Below are positions 55,169 through 64,000 of a stretch of DNA of 64,000 nt, one piece after another. The position numbers were made by a program, and so were the translations under genes. The notes under the pieces were generated by a model. That model saw only the letters and a list, made by a program, of their open reading frames with translations. It was not told where the DNA came from and did no database searches. Position 1 is the first letter of the stretch. Each line of letters opens with the position of its first letter. Source of the DNA: an uncultured Aquimarina sp. (GTDB lineage Bacteria > Bacteroidota > Bacteroidia > Flavobacteriales > Flavobacteriaceae); contig CANNFM010000005.1 of NCBI GenBank assembly GCA_947503835.1, positions 234,538-298,537 of the forward strand, written 5' to 3'.

Positions 55169-55447
55169 TCATTCTTTTGTTGACGTATTCTCTACATCAG
55201 GAACCGGGTCGTAACCACTGCCTCCCCATGGGTGGCAGCTAAAAATTCTTTTAGCAGAAAGTTTTCCTCCTCTAAACAACCCATGTTTTTTTAAGGCCTC
55301 AATAGTATAATGAGAGCATGTAGGCTGATATCGGCAGGTAGCTGGAGTTAATGGAGAGATCAAAATTTGATATAGTCTTACAAAACCTATAAAAGGTGAA
55401 ATCAAGATCTTTTTTTTATTAATTTTTGATGCCAATTTTGTTTGCAA
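55169..55447 (-). CDS. yidD: Membrane protein insertion efficiency factor YidD
   Basis: A 92-residue small protein with the family core [20 protein letters not shown], split as [12 protein letters not shown] and [15 protein letters not shown], and the C-terminal [13 protein letters not shown]. YidD assists YidC-dependent insertion of membrane proteins. The start appears to be the TTG directly after the cysS TAA, which gives a 10-15 residue basic N-terminal extension. It is co-transcribed with cysS. Confidence 0.9.
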   Translation of the reverse strand: MQTKLASKINKKKILISPFIGFVRLYQILISPLTPATCRYQPTCSHYTIEALKKHGLFRGGKLSAKRIFSCHPWGGSGYDPVPDVENTSTKE

Positions 55448-56944
55448 TTAGTGTAAAGAAAAACTAGTACCTTCTCGACCATCTTTTAACTGAATTCCTA
55501 TTTCCTGAAGTTCATCTCTGATTTTGTCGCTTGTAGCAAAATCTTTATTAGCCCTTGCTTCAGTTCTTAGTTTAATAAGTAATTCTACAGTGCCAGAAAG
55601 CTTATCATTAATATCAGAAGAGGTTTCGTTAATATTTACTAACCCTAAAACGTCAAAAATAAATTCATTCATGGTGTTACGAAGTAATTCCAAGTCTTGC
55701 TTTGATAGCGTGGCTTTTTGTTCTTTAACAGTGTTAATAAATTTAACCGCATCAAACAAATTGGCAATCAAGATCGGACTATTAAAGTCATCATTCATTG
55801 CATCATAACAAGAAGTTCTCCATGCTTCGACATCAAATCCTTCAGTATTTTTGCTGGTACTTAATCCTTCTATGGTTTGTACAGCATCCATTAATTTATG
55901 AAATCCTTTTTCTGAAGCCTCTAAAGCATCATTAGAAAAATCTAAAATACTTCTGTAATGAGCCTGCATCATGAAAAATCGAACAATACTGGCGTCAAAG
56001 GGTTTGCCTAAAAAATCATTATTGCCAGAGAACAGTTCTTCAGGGGATATCGTGTTTCCTGTGGATTTTGACATTTTTTTACCATTAAGTGTAAGCATAT
56101 TGGCATGCATCCAATAGTTTACTGGTGTCTGCCCGCAAGCAGCTTCGCCTTGGGCAATTTCACATTCATGATGAGGGAATTTTAAATCCATTCCACCTCC
56201 ATGAATATCGAAACGTTCTCCAAGATATTTAGTACTCATTACAGTACATTCGAGATGCCAACCAGGAAAGCCATCACTCCATGGAGAGGGCCATCTCATA
56301 ATATGTTGCGGTTCTGCTTTTTTCCATAGTGCAAAGTCCTGAGGATTTTTCTTGTCGCTTTGAGCAGATAGTTCTCGGGTGTTGGCAATCATATCTTCAA
56401 GATTACGACCGCTTAATTTTCCGTAATGATTAGTCTCATTAAATTTTTGAACATCAAAATATACAGAGCCATTAGAGATATAAGCAAAACCATTATCGAT
56501 AATGGTTTTGATGATTTCAATCTGCTCTACGATATGACCTGTTGCTGTAGGTTCTATACTAGGAGAAATTGAATTAAATCTAGACATTACATTATGAAAA
56601 TCCAAGGTGTATCGCTGTACGATTTCCATGGGTTCTAATTGTTCTAAACGAGCCTTTTTAGCTACTTTGTCTTCACCTTCATCTGCATCATTTTCTAAAT
56701 GCCCAGCATCGGTTATGTTTCTAACATAACGCACCTTATAATCTAAATGTTTTAGGTATCTATATACTAAATCAAAAGAAATAAACGTGCGACAGTTTCC
56801 TAAGTGTACATTACTATAAACCGTCGGGCCACATACATACATACCTATATTGCCATCGGTAATCGGTTTGAACGTTTCTTTTTGCCCTGAAATAGAATTG
56901 TAAATTTTCAATTCCTGAATTTTGTACAATGGAGTTGCTGGCAT
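55448..56944 (-). CDS. cysS: Cysteinyl-tRNA synthetase
   Basis: A 498-residue class I aminoacyl-tRNA synthetase. It shows [16 protein letters not shown] (HIGH-like HLGN and the zinc cysteine), the second zinc-site region [21 protein letters not shown], and KMSKSTGN. Length is typical. The stop abuts the yidD start; folE lies 38 bases upstream in the same direction. Confidence 0.98.
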   Translation of the reverse strand: MPATPLYKIQELKIYNSISGQKETFKPITDGNIGMYVCGPTVYSNVHLGNCRTFISFDLVYRYLKHLDYKVRYVRNITDAGHLENDADEGEDKVAKKARLEQLEPMEIVQRYTLDFHNVMSRFNSISPSIEPTATGHIVEQIEIIKTIIDNGFAYISNGSVYFDVQKFNETNHYGKLSGRNLEDMIANTRELSAQSDKKNPQDFALWKKAEPQHIMRWPSPWSDGFPGWHLECTVMSTKYLGERFDIHGGGMDLKFPHHECEIAQGEAACGQTPVNYWMHANMLTLNGKKMSKSTGNTISPEELFSGNNDFLGKPFDASIVRFFMMQAHYRSILDFSNDALEASEKGFHKLMDAVQTIEGLSTSKNTEGFDVEAWRTSCYDAMNDDFNSPILIANLFDAVKFINTVKEQKATLSKQDLELLRNTMNEFIFDVLGLVNINETSSDINDKLSGTVELLIKLRTEARANKDFATSDKIRDELQEIGIQLKDGREGTSFSLH

Positions 56945-56981
56945 AATCTTATGTAATGCTAATAATTATAGTTGAATAAAA

Positions 56982-57659
56982 TTAAAAGGTAGTGTCTAAT
57001 TTAATATAATCAAGGAATTCTCGTCTGACAGCTTCTTCTTTGAATTTCCCTCCAAATTCACTCGTAACCGTACTACTTTCAATATCTCTAATTCCTCGTG
57101 AATTCACACACAAATGTTTTGCATCTATTACACAAGCTACATCCTTTGTTCCCAGTACAACCTGAAGATCTTGTACTATCTGCATCGTAAGGCGTTCTTG
57201 TACCTGAGGGCGTTTTGCATAATAGTCAACAATACGATTCATTTTGGATAACCCTACCACAGTACCATTAGAAATATATGCCACATGTGCTCGTCCAACG
57301 ATTGGTAATAAATGGTGTTCACAAGTAGAGTATACGGTAATATTTTTCTCCACTAACATTTCACCATATTTATAGTGATTATCAAAAGTAGATGCATCTG
57401 GTTTTCGTTGAGGGTGAAGCCCAGAAAAAATCTCATTTACAAACATTTTAGCAACACGTTGGGGGGTGCCTTTAAGACTATCATCTGTTAAATCTAATCC
57501 TAGGGTTTCCATTATATGTTTTACATCTTCTTTAATCAAAGCAATTTTCTCTTTATCACTAAGTTTAAAGGCATCTTCTCTAAGAGGAGTGGTAGCGCTA
57601 GTAGCTACATGATTATCACCTAGCGCTTCAATAGCTTCAAGGGCCTTGTCAATTTTCAC
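56982..57659 (-). CDS. folE: GTP cyclohydrolase I
   Basis: A 225-residue enzyme forming 7,8-dihydroneopterin triphosphate from GTP for folate or tetrahydrobiopterin synthesis. Zinc ligands lie in STCEHHLLPIVGRAHVAYI and DAKHLCVNSRGIRD. GTPQRVAKMFVNEIFSGL and QERLTMQI are further family blocks. It starts with GTG; the only in-frame ATG upstream is cut off by a stop. It is likely the first gene of folE-cysS-yidD. Confidence 0.97.
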   Translation of the reverse strand: MKIDKALEAIEALGDNHVATSATTPLREDAFKLSDKEKIALIKEDVKHIMETLGLDLTDDSLKGTPQRVAKMFVNEIFSGLHPQRKPDASTFDNHYKYGEMLVEKNITVYSTCEHHLLPIVGRAHVAYISNGTVVGLSKMNRIVDYYAKRPQVQERLTMQIVQDLQVVLGTKDVACVIDAKHLCVNSRGIRDIESSTVTSEFGGKFKEEAVRREFLDYIKLDTTF

Positions 57660-57727
57660 ACTTAAAAATTTTATTATTTAGTACATAAAAAGGGAATAAT
57701 TTATTATTACTCCCGTAATATGGGTTG

Positions 57728-57735
57728 CAAAGATA
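57728..57735 (-). promoter_or_regulatory. folE -7 element
   Basis: TATCTTTG followed by C on the minus strand, the typical flavobacterial -7 form, 68 bases before the GTG start. No good -33 is seen. Confidence 0.5.
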
Positions 57736-57870
57736 CGATTTTGTTGTTTTACTTGGTAAAAGCTATGTTAAACAATTATATTTTACATATTTCTTAGAGA
57801 AGTTGTGTATATTTAAATCCCAAATGTGACTATGATACAAGAAAAATATAGTTTTTAACGTTATATAAAA

Positions 57871-59373
57871 ATGACCAAAATATTATATCAAACCCTATTA
57901 TGCGCAGCAGTTATTCTTATTTGTAATACTACTATTAACGCTCAGGATGACGATCTTGCATGTAGAACAGCTAATCCGTTTTGTTCTGATGCCTCACAAG
58001 AATTAACATTTCCTAATATAACAGGAGAAGATATAAGTTTTCAAGGACTAGGATGTCTTAATACTACTCGTAATTCATCATGGTATTATATACGTATTGA
58101 TCAGCCTGGAGAGTTGATTTTTGATATTCAACAGTGGGTAGAGATTAATGTGAATAATACTTTGGATAGAGGAGAAAGACAATTGGATGTTGATTTTATT
58201 GCATGGGGTCCTTTTAATACTTCTTTTATTGATTGTGATCTATTAGCTACTGGCTGTGATAATAATGGAGATGGTGAAAACTTACGTCCAGAAGAATGTG
58301 TTAATAACGTTGACGACCCCGATTATTATACACAGGGTATTCTGGGTATGGATAATACCAATATTGTAGATTGTAGTTATGCCAGAACTCCTGAAGAAAA
58401 TATTTTTATTGAAACATTTACTATTCCTAACGCGCTATCTGGGGAATATTATATCATATTGATCACGAACTTTTCTGATGAAGCTGGTGTGATACAGCTT
58501 CAGCAAACTAATCTTGATGATCCAAATGCTGGAACAACAGACTGTAGTATTTTAGAACCAGGTGTGGGTATGGATGTGGCGGTTTGTGGACCGTCTGAGT
58601 TTCCGGTTACGATTGAGGGGCGTTTTCCAGATGCGATATCGTATCGATGGAGGAGAGCAGATCCGGGAACAACTAATTTTCAGGATATTCCTGATCCTGA
58701 AGGTGCGGTTCCGTTTTTAGAAGTAAATTCACCAGGAGTGTATGAGTTAATTGGATATTCTGATACTGCTAGAACAGTAGAGGTGGGGAGAGATGATTTA
58801 GTGGTTTTAGATGTTTCTGATGCTGTTGTTTCTGTATCACATAGTATAGCAGAAGAATCTTTTGCAGGGGGATACACCATTACCGCAGAAGTGACCGCTA
58901 ATCCGGATGTTGAAGCAGCTGGATTTAATGATTTTGAGTATAGGTTAGATAGAGATTTGGGCAATGGATTTATTGTGTATAGAGAATTTCAATCTTCTCC
59001 TGTGTTTACCAATGTCCCACCGGGAGATTATCGAATAACAGCCAGATATGCTAACTGTCCTGATAGTGAAAGAGAGTCAGAGATTTTTATGATTCTTGGG
59101 TATCCAAAATATTTTACTCCTAATGGAGATGGTTTTCATGACACTTGGAGCCTTATTAATATAGAAGACCAGCCTGATGCCTTGATTTATATATTTGATA
59201 GATACGGTAAACTCTTAAAACAATTGCGTGCTGGGGGAGTAGGTTGGGATGGTACATATAATGGTAAATTAATGCCCTCTTCAGATTATTGGTTTAGAGT
59301 AGAATTTAATGAACCTAGAGATCCTAATATGAGACGAAGAGTTTTTGCAGGAAATTTTTCTTTGATACGATAG
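57871..59373 (+). CDS. Secreted T9SS type B protein of unknown function
   Basis: A 500-residue secreted protein. It has a signal peptide (about 1-24, ending INAQ). The N-terminal domain has FQGLGCLNTTRNSSWYYIRID and ends with SGEYYIILITNFSD, a pattern seen in many flavobacterial adhesin-like surface proteins. An Ig-like stretch follows. The C-terminal ~85 residues are a T9SS type B sorting domain (KYFTPNGDGFHDTW, IYIFDRYGKLLKQL, WDGTYNGKLMPSSDYWF). It probably ends up on the cell surface or outside; the cargo role is unknown. Confidence 0.85.
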   Translation: MTKILYQTLLCAAVILICNTTINAQDDDLACRTANPFCSDASQELTFPNITGEDISFQGLGCLNTTRNSSWYYIRIDQPGELIFDIQQWVEINVNNTLDRGERQLDVDFIAWGPFNTSFIDCDLLATGCDNNGDGENLRPEECVNNVDDPDYYTQGILGMDNTNIVDCSYARTPEENIFIETFTIPNALSGEYYIILITNFSDEAGVIQLQQTNLDDPNAGTTDCSILEPGVGMDVAVCGPSEFPVTIEGRFPDAISYRWRRADPGTTNFQDIPDPEGAVPFLEVNSPGVYELIGYSDTARTVEVGRDDLVVLDVSDAVVSVSHSIAEESFAGGYTITAEVTANPDVEAAGFNDFEYRLDRDLGNGFIVYREFQSSPVFTNVPPGDYRITARYANCPDSERESEIFMILGYPKYFTPNGDGFHDTWSLINIEDQPDALIYIFDRYGKLLKQLRAGGVGWDGTYNGKLMPSSDYWFRVEFNEPRDPNMRRRVFAGNFSLIR

Positions 59374-59394
59374 TAAAATATAAGTAAAAATAAA

Positions 59395-59428
59395 GAGAAA
59401 GACTGGTAAATTATTACCAGCCTTTCTC
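59395..59428. terminator. Bidirectional terminator after the T9SS type B gene
   Basis: GAGAAAG/CTTTCTC and CTGGTAA/TTACCAG form a 15-position stem with one mismatch and a 4-base loop, between convergent genes. Confidence 0.75.
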
Positions 59429-59456
59429 ATTATTGAACATAGGGTTGTGTTGTTTG

Positions 59457-60968
59457 TCAAAACCCCATAGCTAGCGTAAATGTAAAGTTATCTCTATACG
59501 AATCTACCACAGCAAAATTAGTAAAGCCTGATCCGGGAAAAAACTCTTCTTCTCTCTGCTGTTCTGAATAATCGTAGGCAACATCAAACTTAAATTTTCC
59601 GAAATTATATCCTGCTCCAATAGAGTATCCTATTCTGTCTCCAAAAAACAGATCATTTTCATATGGGCTTTCTTCGTAGCTAAAGCCACCTCGTATACTC
59701 CATTGTCCATTTCGCCATTCTGTACCCAGATTTATGGTAGAAGCACCTTGTAAATTATTACTTATTTCTCTATTAACCTCAGAAAAAATGGCACCTTGAT
59801 CAGAACTCAGTTTGATAGACGAATAATCTTTATATGAGTAATCTAGGCTTATTAATCCTTGTTGACCAAATAAGAAAGCAACACTTCCCGTAGCTTTTAA
59901 AGGAGTGCGTAATCTATATTCGGGAAAAAGATTGACTACCCTTGGGTTTACGATAGCTCTCCCGTCGGCATCGCTAAATGTCTCTAATCGTTGTGTAGTT
60001 TCTTCTTCGATATAATACCAGGTCGGCGTTTCAAAAGAAGCTCCTAAACGAACCATTTCAGACACTTTTGCAATTCCTCCTATTTGAGCAGAGAAACCTG
60101 CACCTGTAGTGGATAGTTTATTAGTGAAAATCACCTCGTTTATAGTGCTTCCTGGGTTGTTATTTCTTTCATAAAATTGAGTAATCTTATCATAGCTTAT
60201 GAAGTGAGAATTAAGATTGAAACCAACATAATAGTTTTGATTGATTTGGGCACCTCCATTAAGTGTAAACTTACCATTTAACCCTCTACTTTCGATAAAA
60301 AACTCTTGGTCAAAAACACCTGAACCAATATTTGAGAAGTACGATGTATTATCTGGATCATTAAGATCATTAGCTTCAATCAAAAAGGATTCATGGCCAA
60401 GAAAAGCTTGTTGTGCACTAAAACCTTCGGTCTCTCCTAAAAAAGAATACAAATCATCAATATCTTCTCCAGATCTAAGGGTGATTAAGTCTAGTGGAAC
60501 TCCTTGTGCTTCATTAATAAAATAGCTGTCTATAGAGTTTGTACTTCGCCCAAAGGCAAATACTTCATCGGCATTATCTGCGGTTTGATCATAGGCCAAG
60601 CCTAAAGAAAATTTATTAACTCCCTTAGAATCCTTATTGTATTCATAAATAAAAACGGCTCCTAATTGATTGAAATTTAAATTGGTAGAGCTATTGTTTC
60701 TAAATCCATCAAAATAACTTGCGTCATTATCAATTCTGCTTGTTGATAGTGTAACCGATCCATAAGAGTCTAAAAAAACAGCAGACCCAGCTGGGTTAAT
60801 CTGCAAAGCGGACAAATCACCGCCAAGTGCACCAAAGGCTCCGCTCATTGCTCTAAATCGAGCTGTACCCATGATATTTTGCTGTGAGTATTGTAATGCA
60901 TCTGTAATATCTTGAGCGTTCAAAAAAGACATAGACAGGGCGCATATGAATAAAAATAGCTTTTTCAT
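59457..60968 (-). CDS. OmpP1/FadL-family outer-membrane transport protein
   Basis: A 503-residue outer-membrane protein with signal peptide (1-18, ending LNAQ). The N terminus RFRAMSGAFGALGGDLSALQINPAGSAVF, seen as AMSGAFGALGGDLSAL and INPAGSAVF, is the hallmark of the FadL/OmpP1 group and of PorV-like proteins. The rest alternates as beta-strands and ends with DNFTFTLAMGF, an outer-membrane C-terminal signature. Flavobacterial members are often labelled hemin receptor, without firm evidence. It may carry hydrophobic compounds. The next gene upstream on the same strand is 96 bases away. Confidence 0.85.
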   Translation of the reverse strand: MKKLFLFICALSMSFLNAQDITDALQYSQQNIMGTARFRAMSGAFGALGGDLSALQINPAGSAVFLDSYGSVTLSTSRIDNDASYFDGFRNNSSTNLNFNQLGAVFIYEYNKDSKGVNKFSLGLAYDQTADNADEVFAFGRSTNSIDSYFINEAQGVPLDLITLRSGEDIDDLYSFLGETEGFSAQQAFLGHESFLIEANDLNDPDNTSYFSNIGSGVFDQEFFIESRGLNGKFTLNGGAQINQNYYVGFNLNSHFISYDKITQFYERNNNPGSTINEVIFTNKLSTTGAGFSAQIGGIAKVSEMVRLGASFETPTWYYIEEETTQRLETFSDADGRAIVNPRVVNLFPEYRLRTPLKATGSVAFLFGQQGLISLDYSYKDYSSIKLSSDQGAIFSEVNREISNNLQGASTINLGTEWRNGQWSIRGGFSYEESPYENDLFFGDRIGYSIGAGYNFGKFKFDVAYDYSEQQREEEFFPGSGFTNFAVVDSYRDNFTFTLAMGF

Positions 60969-61064
60969 CTGTTTTTTAATTTTTAATTACAGAATATCTC
61001 AAAAATAACAAGATATTCGGGAAAGTTATCTGATAATGGTCAGGTTTAGATATGTTCTATTATT

Positions 61065-62129
61065 CTAACCTCTTCCTCGGCTTCTACCACCACTGCGACT
61101 ACCGCTACTTCGGGATCTACTTCCTCCAGAACGAGAATACCCACTACTACGAGATGAGCCTCCTCTTGAATACCCCGAACTTCTACTGTTAGAGGATCTA
61201 GAGGGAGTGTACCCTCGGCTTCTGTTCGAAGAAGAACTACTTCTGGACCTGGTAGTAGAGCCAGAATATCGATTAGAACCACTTCTATTAATAGACGAGG
61301 ATCTCGATCGAGTACTGTTGTTATTATAATAGCTCGAAGATCTTGTTCTGCTTCTAGAATCTGCAGATACTCTTCTTTGATTGGTATAATTTTGTCTACT
61401 TCTGTTGTAGCTTGAAGAGCTTCTAGATCTTGTATTGTATCTTGAATTGTAATTAGATCCACGACTTCTATTGGAATAGGCGTATGCATTTCGGGCGCCT
61501 CTATTGTATGCATATCGGTGACCTCTATAGTGTCCGTAAAAACCGTTGTAGGGTCTCCATCCCCAAGGTCTACCCCATCCGTTCCATCCCCATCCTGCAT
61601 TCCATCCCCATCCTGGGCCATTCCATCCATTCCAACCCCATCCGGCATTCCATCCTAATCCCCATCCTGGGCCGTACCATCCGTTCCATCCCCATCCAGC
61701 GTTCCATCCCCATCCTGGGCCATTCCATCCATTCCAACCCCATCCGGTGTTAAATAGATTTACATTTACTTCTGTGGGATTGCTTCCCCATGATGGTTGT
61801 CCCGTTTCATAGTTAAGCGCAACATCAATACTATCTGTAGCATCATATTCCTGGCTAGAATACGAATCGACATCGGTGAAAATCTCACTGTTCTCAATTA
61901 CATTATCAATCTGTGCAGATTTTTCTGAAAAATAATTTGAGTAGTAACTTGATTTTGGATTGCTATTATTAGGTTGAGCTTCAATATTTCTTTGGCTTCC
62001 TGCTTCTCCATAGATACCATCATTATGAGGTACATACTCATATGAGCTACAAGACGTCAACATAAATATGCTGCCGAGAAGTAAAGCTCCTACAGCACCA
62101 TTTCTGTGAAAATAATTTTTAGACCGCAT
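61065..62129 (-). CDS. Lipoprotein with GWGWN repeats and Arg/Ser-rich tail
   Basis: A 354-residue lipoprotein (LTSC, Cys27). The N-terminal part (30-125) is acidic and polar. Residues about 128-200 are near-perfect repeats of GWGWNGWNGPGWGWNAG type, very rich in Gly, Trp and Asn. The tail (about 205-354) is dominated by Arg, Ser and Tyr. Similar genes stand next to proS in other Flavobacteriaceae as far as I recall. The role is unknown; the composition suggests a disordered or phase-separating surface polymer. The antisense-frame reading of the repeat region is an artefact of the repeats. Confidence 0.75.
   Translation of the reverse strand: MRSKNYFHRNGAVGALLLGSIFMLTSCSSYEYVPHNDGIYGEAGSQRNIEAQPNNSNPKSSYYSNYFSEKSAQIDNVIENSEIFTDVDSYSSQEYDATDSIDVALNYETGQPSWGSNPTEVNVNLFNTGWGWNGWNGPGWGWNAGWGWNGWYGPGWGLGWNAGWGWNGWNGPGWGWNAGWGWNGWGRPWGWRPYNGFYGHYRGHRYAYNRGARNAYAYSNRSRGSNYNSRYNTRSRSSSSYNRSRQNYTNQRRVSADSRSRTRSSSYYNNNSTRSRSSSINRSGSNRYSGSTTRSRSSSSSNRSRGYTPSRSSNSRSSGYSRGGSSRSSGYSRSGGSRSRSSGSRSGGRSRGRG
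61554..61745 (-). repeat. Tandem DNA repeat coding GWGWN units
   Basis: On the plus strand the units CCATCCCCATCCTGGGCC and CATTCCATCCATTCC alternate with little variation. They encode the Gly-Trp-Asn repeats of the lipoprotein at 61065-62129 and are likely to vary in number between strains. Confidence 0.75.
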
Positions 62130-62143
62130 ATCTTCTTATTTTA

Positions 62144-62174
62144 TTGTTGAACATTACAAATTTAGTTAGTTTTG
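62144..62174 (+). promoter_or_regulatory. proS promoter
   Basis: TTG at 62144-62146 or 62147-62149 and TAGTTTTG at 62167-62174, with 20 or 17 bases between them, a good match to the flavobacterial consensus, 54 bases before the start codon. Confidence 0.6.
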
Positions 62175-62228
62175 CGCTAACAAAATTATATTTAACAGAG
62201 TCACAACATTTGTGCCAAATAGTAGTAT

Positions 62229-63707
62229 ATGAGCAAGAATTTAACAAAACGTAGTGAAGATTATTCAAAATGGTATAATGAACTAGTCGTTAAAGCTGAT
62301 TTAGCCGAAAATTCGGCGGTAAGAGGGTGTATGGTTATTAAGCCATATGGGTACGCTATTTGGGAAAAGATGCAAGCAGAATTAGATAGAAAATTTAAAG
62401 AGACTGGGCATCAAAATGCATATTTTCCATTGTTTGTGCCCAAAAGTCTTTTTGAAGCCGAAGAGAAGAATGCTGAAGGTTTTGCAAAAGAGTGTGCTGT
62501 AGTGACGCATTATAGATTAAAGACGGATCCCGAGGATGCTTCTAAATTGATAGTTGATCCAAAAGCTAAACTAGAAGAAGAACTAATTGTTCGTCCTACT
62601 TCTGAAGCAATTATATGGAGTACCTATAAAGGGTGGATACAATCCTATAGAGATTTACCATTATTAATAAATCAATGGGCAAATGTAGTGCGATGGGAAA
62701 TGAGAACACGTCTTTTTTTGCGTACAGCAGAGTTTTTATGGCAAGAAGGGCATACTGCTCATGCAACCAGACAAGAAGCTATTGCCGAAACTGAGCAAAT
62801 GAATAATGTATATGCCGATTTTGTTGAGAATTTTATGGCTATTCCTGTTATAAAAGGTAGAAAGACCGAAAGTGAACGTTTTGCCGGAGCAGAAGATACA
62901 TATTGTATTGAAGCATTAATGCAGGACGGTAAAGCATTGCAGGCAGGAACTTCTCATTTTTTGGGACAAAATTTTGCGAAGGCTTTTGATGTTAAGTTCA
63001 CTTCTAAAGAAGGGAAATTGGATTATGTGTGGGCAACCTCTTGGGGTGTTTCTACAAGATTAATGGGTGCGTTGATTATGACACATAGTGATGATAATGG
63101 ATTAGTACTGCCTCCTAATTTAGCTCCTATACAAGTGGTAATTGTTCCTATTTATAAAGGAGAAGAGCAATTGGATCAGATTTCAATAGTGGCTAATGAA
63201 TTAGTTACGGATTTAAGGTCCAAAGGGATTTCAGTTAAATTTGATAATCGTGATACGTTTAGACCAGGAGCCAAGTTTGCTCAATATGAATTACAAGGGG
63301 TACCTCTTCGAATCGCCATAGGTCCTAAAGATTTAGAAAAAGGAACAGTAGAGCTGGCTAGAAGAGATACATTGACTAAGCAATTCGTGGCAAAAGATGA
63401 TGTGGTAGATACAATTGAATCTTTACTGAAAGAAATTCAAGAAAGCTTACATCAAAAAGCAACCGAATATAGAGATGATCATATTACGGAAGTAGATACT
63501 TTTGATGAATTCAAAGAAGTATTAGAGAATAAAGGAGGATTTATTTCTGCACACTGGGATGGTACTGTAGAAACAGAGCAAAAGATTAAAGAGCTCACCA
63601 AGGCTACTATACGTTGTATTCCTTTTGATGCAAAAGAGGAGGAAGGGAAGTGTGTTTATAGTGATAAGCCGTCTAAAATTCGTGTATTATTTGCCAAGGC
63701 ATATTAA
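62229..63707 (+). CDS. proS: Prolyl-tRNA synthetase (archaeal/eukaryote-like form)
   Basis: A 492-residue class II aminoacyl-tRNA synthetase charging tRNA-Pro. It shows [26 protein letters not shown] (motif 2 region), [20 protein letters not shown] (seen as [11 protein letters not shown]), the proline-site [10 protein letters not shown], and an anticodon-binding domain (about 280-390). No INS editing domain lies between motifs 2 and 3, and a C-terminal zinc-type domain with EEEGKCVYS is present. This is the shorter ProS type usual in Bacteroidota. Two tRNA-Glu genes follow. Confidence 0.97.
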   Translation: MSKNLTKRSEDYSKWYNELVVKADLAENSAVRGCMVIKPYGYAIWEKMQAELDRKFKETGHQNAYFPLFVPKSLFEAEEKNAEGFAKECAVVTHYRLKTDPEDASKLIVDPKAKLEEELIVRPTSEAIIWSTYKGWIQSYRDLPLLINQWANVVRWEMRTRLFLRTAEFLWQEGHTAHATRQEAIAETEQMNNVYADFVENFMAIPVIKGRKTESERFAGAEDTYCIEALMQDGKALQAGTSHFLGQNFAKAFDVKFTSKEGKLDYVWATSWGVSTRLMGALIMTHSDDNGLVLPPNLAPIQVVIVPIYKGEEQLDQISIVANELVTDLRSKGISVKFDNRDTFRPGAKFAQYELQGVPLRIAIGPKDLEKGTVELARRDTLTKQFVAKDDVVDTIESLLKEIQESLHQKATEYRDDHITEVDTFDEFKEVLENKGGFISAHWDGTVETEQKIKELTKATIRCIPFDAKEEEGKCVYSDKPSKIRVLFAKAY

Positions 63708-63732
63708 GTTTTAGAAAAAAATAAAATAACAC

Positions 63733-63762
63733 TTGCGCCATTAAAAAATAGTTGTATTTTTG
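63733..63762 (+). promoter_or_regulatory. tRNA-Glu promoter
   Basis: TTG (63733-63735), 19 bases, then TATTTTTG (63755-63762), a full match to the Bacteroidota consensus, 23 bases before the first tRNA-Glu. Confidence 0.75.
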
Positions 63763-63785
63763 CATCCGCAATTAGGCAAATAGAT

Positions 63786-63857
63786 GGCCCGTTCGTCTAT
63801 CGGCTAGGACGCCAGGTTTTCATCCTGGTAAGAGGGGTTCGATTCCCCTACGGGCTA
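63786..63857 (+). tRNA. tRNA-Glu (TTC), copy 1
   Basis: The acceptor is GGCCCGT/ACGGGCT (first pair G-T). The anticodon stem CCAGG/CCTGG encloses TTTTCAT, giving anticodon TTC. The T stem is AGGGG/CCCCT with loop TTCGATT. The discriminator is A and CCA is not encoded. All 72 bases match copy 2. Confidence 0.97.
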
Positions 63858-63927
63858 CAAATAGTGAAAATATTAATTGCAGATTTATAACGAAAGCTAT
63901 AAATTTGCAATCTTTGAAAGAGAAGAT

Positions 63928-63999
63928 GGCCCGTTCGTCTATCGGCTAGGACGCCAGGTTTTCATCCTGGTAAGAGGGGTTCGATTCCCCTACGGGCTA
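63928..63999 (+). tRNA. tRNA-Glu (TTC), copy 2
   Basis: Identical in all 72 bases to copy 1, 70 bases downstream. The two are probably made from one transcript; further tRNAs may follow beyond the window edge. Confidence 0.97.
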
Positions 64000-64000
64000 C

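Noticed and set aside
61046..61648. Long minus-strand frame overlapping the GWGWN lipoprotein gene
   Set aside because: It is an alternate-frame reading of the same tandem repeats, giving an implausible GDG/VV-rich composition; the lipoprotein frame has a lipobox and is the real gene.
61554..61745. Regular repeats resembling a CRISPR array
   Set aside because: There are no unique spacers of constant length and no cas genes; the repeats code for protein.

Overview
The window is low-GC DNA from a member of the Bacteroidota, almost certainly a marine Flavobacteriaceae. Evidence for this is SusC/SusD outer-membrane pairs, type IX secretion (T9SS) C-terminal signals of types A and B, BlaI/BlaR1 with a TonB-plug-like tail, paired GSII- and GSIII-type glutamine synthetases, and promoters of the TTG-N17-20-TAnnTTTG kind. 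An Aquimarina-like genus is a guess only. No integrase, transposase, phage gene or CRISPR array was seen.

Bases 1-4491 hold a 5'-truncated acyl-CoA ligase, a LysE-type exporter, a DHFR/RibD-fold reductase and a di-haem cytochrome c peroxidase lipoprotein.

Bases 4541-33473 are a beta-1,3-glucan utilisation locus (PUL). Three large secreted enzymes are read leftwards (GH64, GH16 and GH5, each with carbohydrate-binding modules and a T9SS tail). Across a 685-base divergent region, a Na+/solute symporter, a membrane-tethered one-component regulator, SusC, SusD, a surface glycan-binding lipoprotein, a GH16 lipoprotein, a GH3 beta-glucosidase and a GH81 endo-glucanase are read rightwards. Together they could bind and cut insoluble glucan outside the cell, import oligosaccharides, and hydrolyse them to glucose. 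The locus is bordered by ~140-base imperfect direct repeats. Each contains the 3' end of tRNA-Arg(ACG), and the right one overlaps the intact tRNA gene, which suggests the locus entered as an island.

Bases 33776-42707 carry apt, a secreted protein related to the BlaR1 tail, a 50-residue gene, blaR1-blaI with an autoregulatory promoter/operator, a Ca2+/Na+ antiporter, and the divergent genes glnA (GSII type) and glnN (GSIII).

Bases 43036-49330 are a curli-type amyloid operon: a very long curlin-repeat subunit, a small second subunit, CsgE with a CsgH-like N-terminal domain, CsgF, CsgG fused to a predicted outer-membrane barrel, and a propeller lipoprotein.

Bases 49456-64000 are mainly housekeeping: purM, msrA, an uncharacterised lipoprotein and two small genes, prfA, lgt, yidD, cysS, folE, a T9SS type B protein, a FadL-like porin, a GWGWN/RS-rich lipoprotein, proS and two identical tRNA-Glu(TTC) genes. 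All assignments come from reading motifs and gene order by eye; no database search was run.
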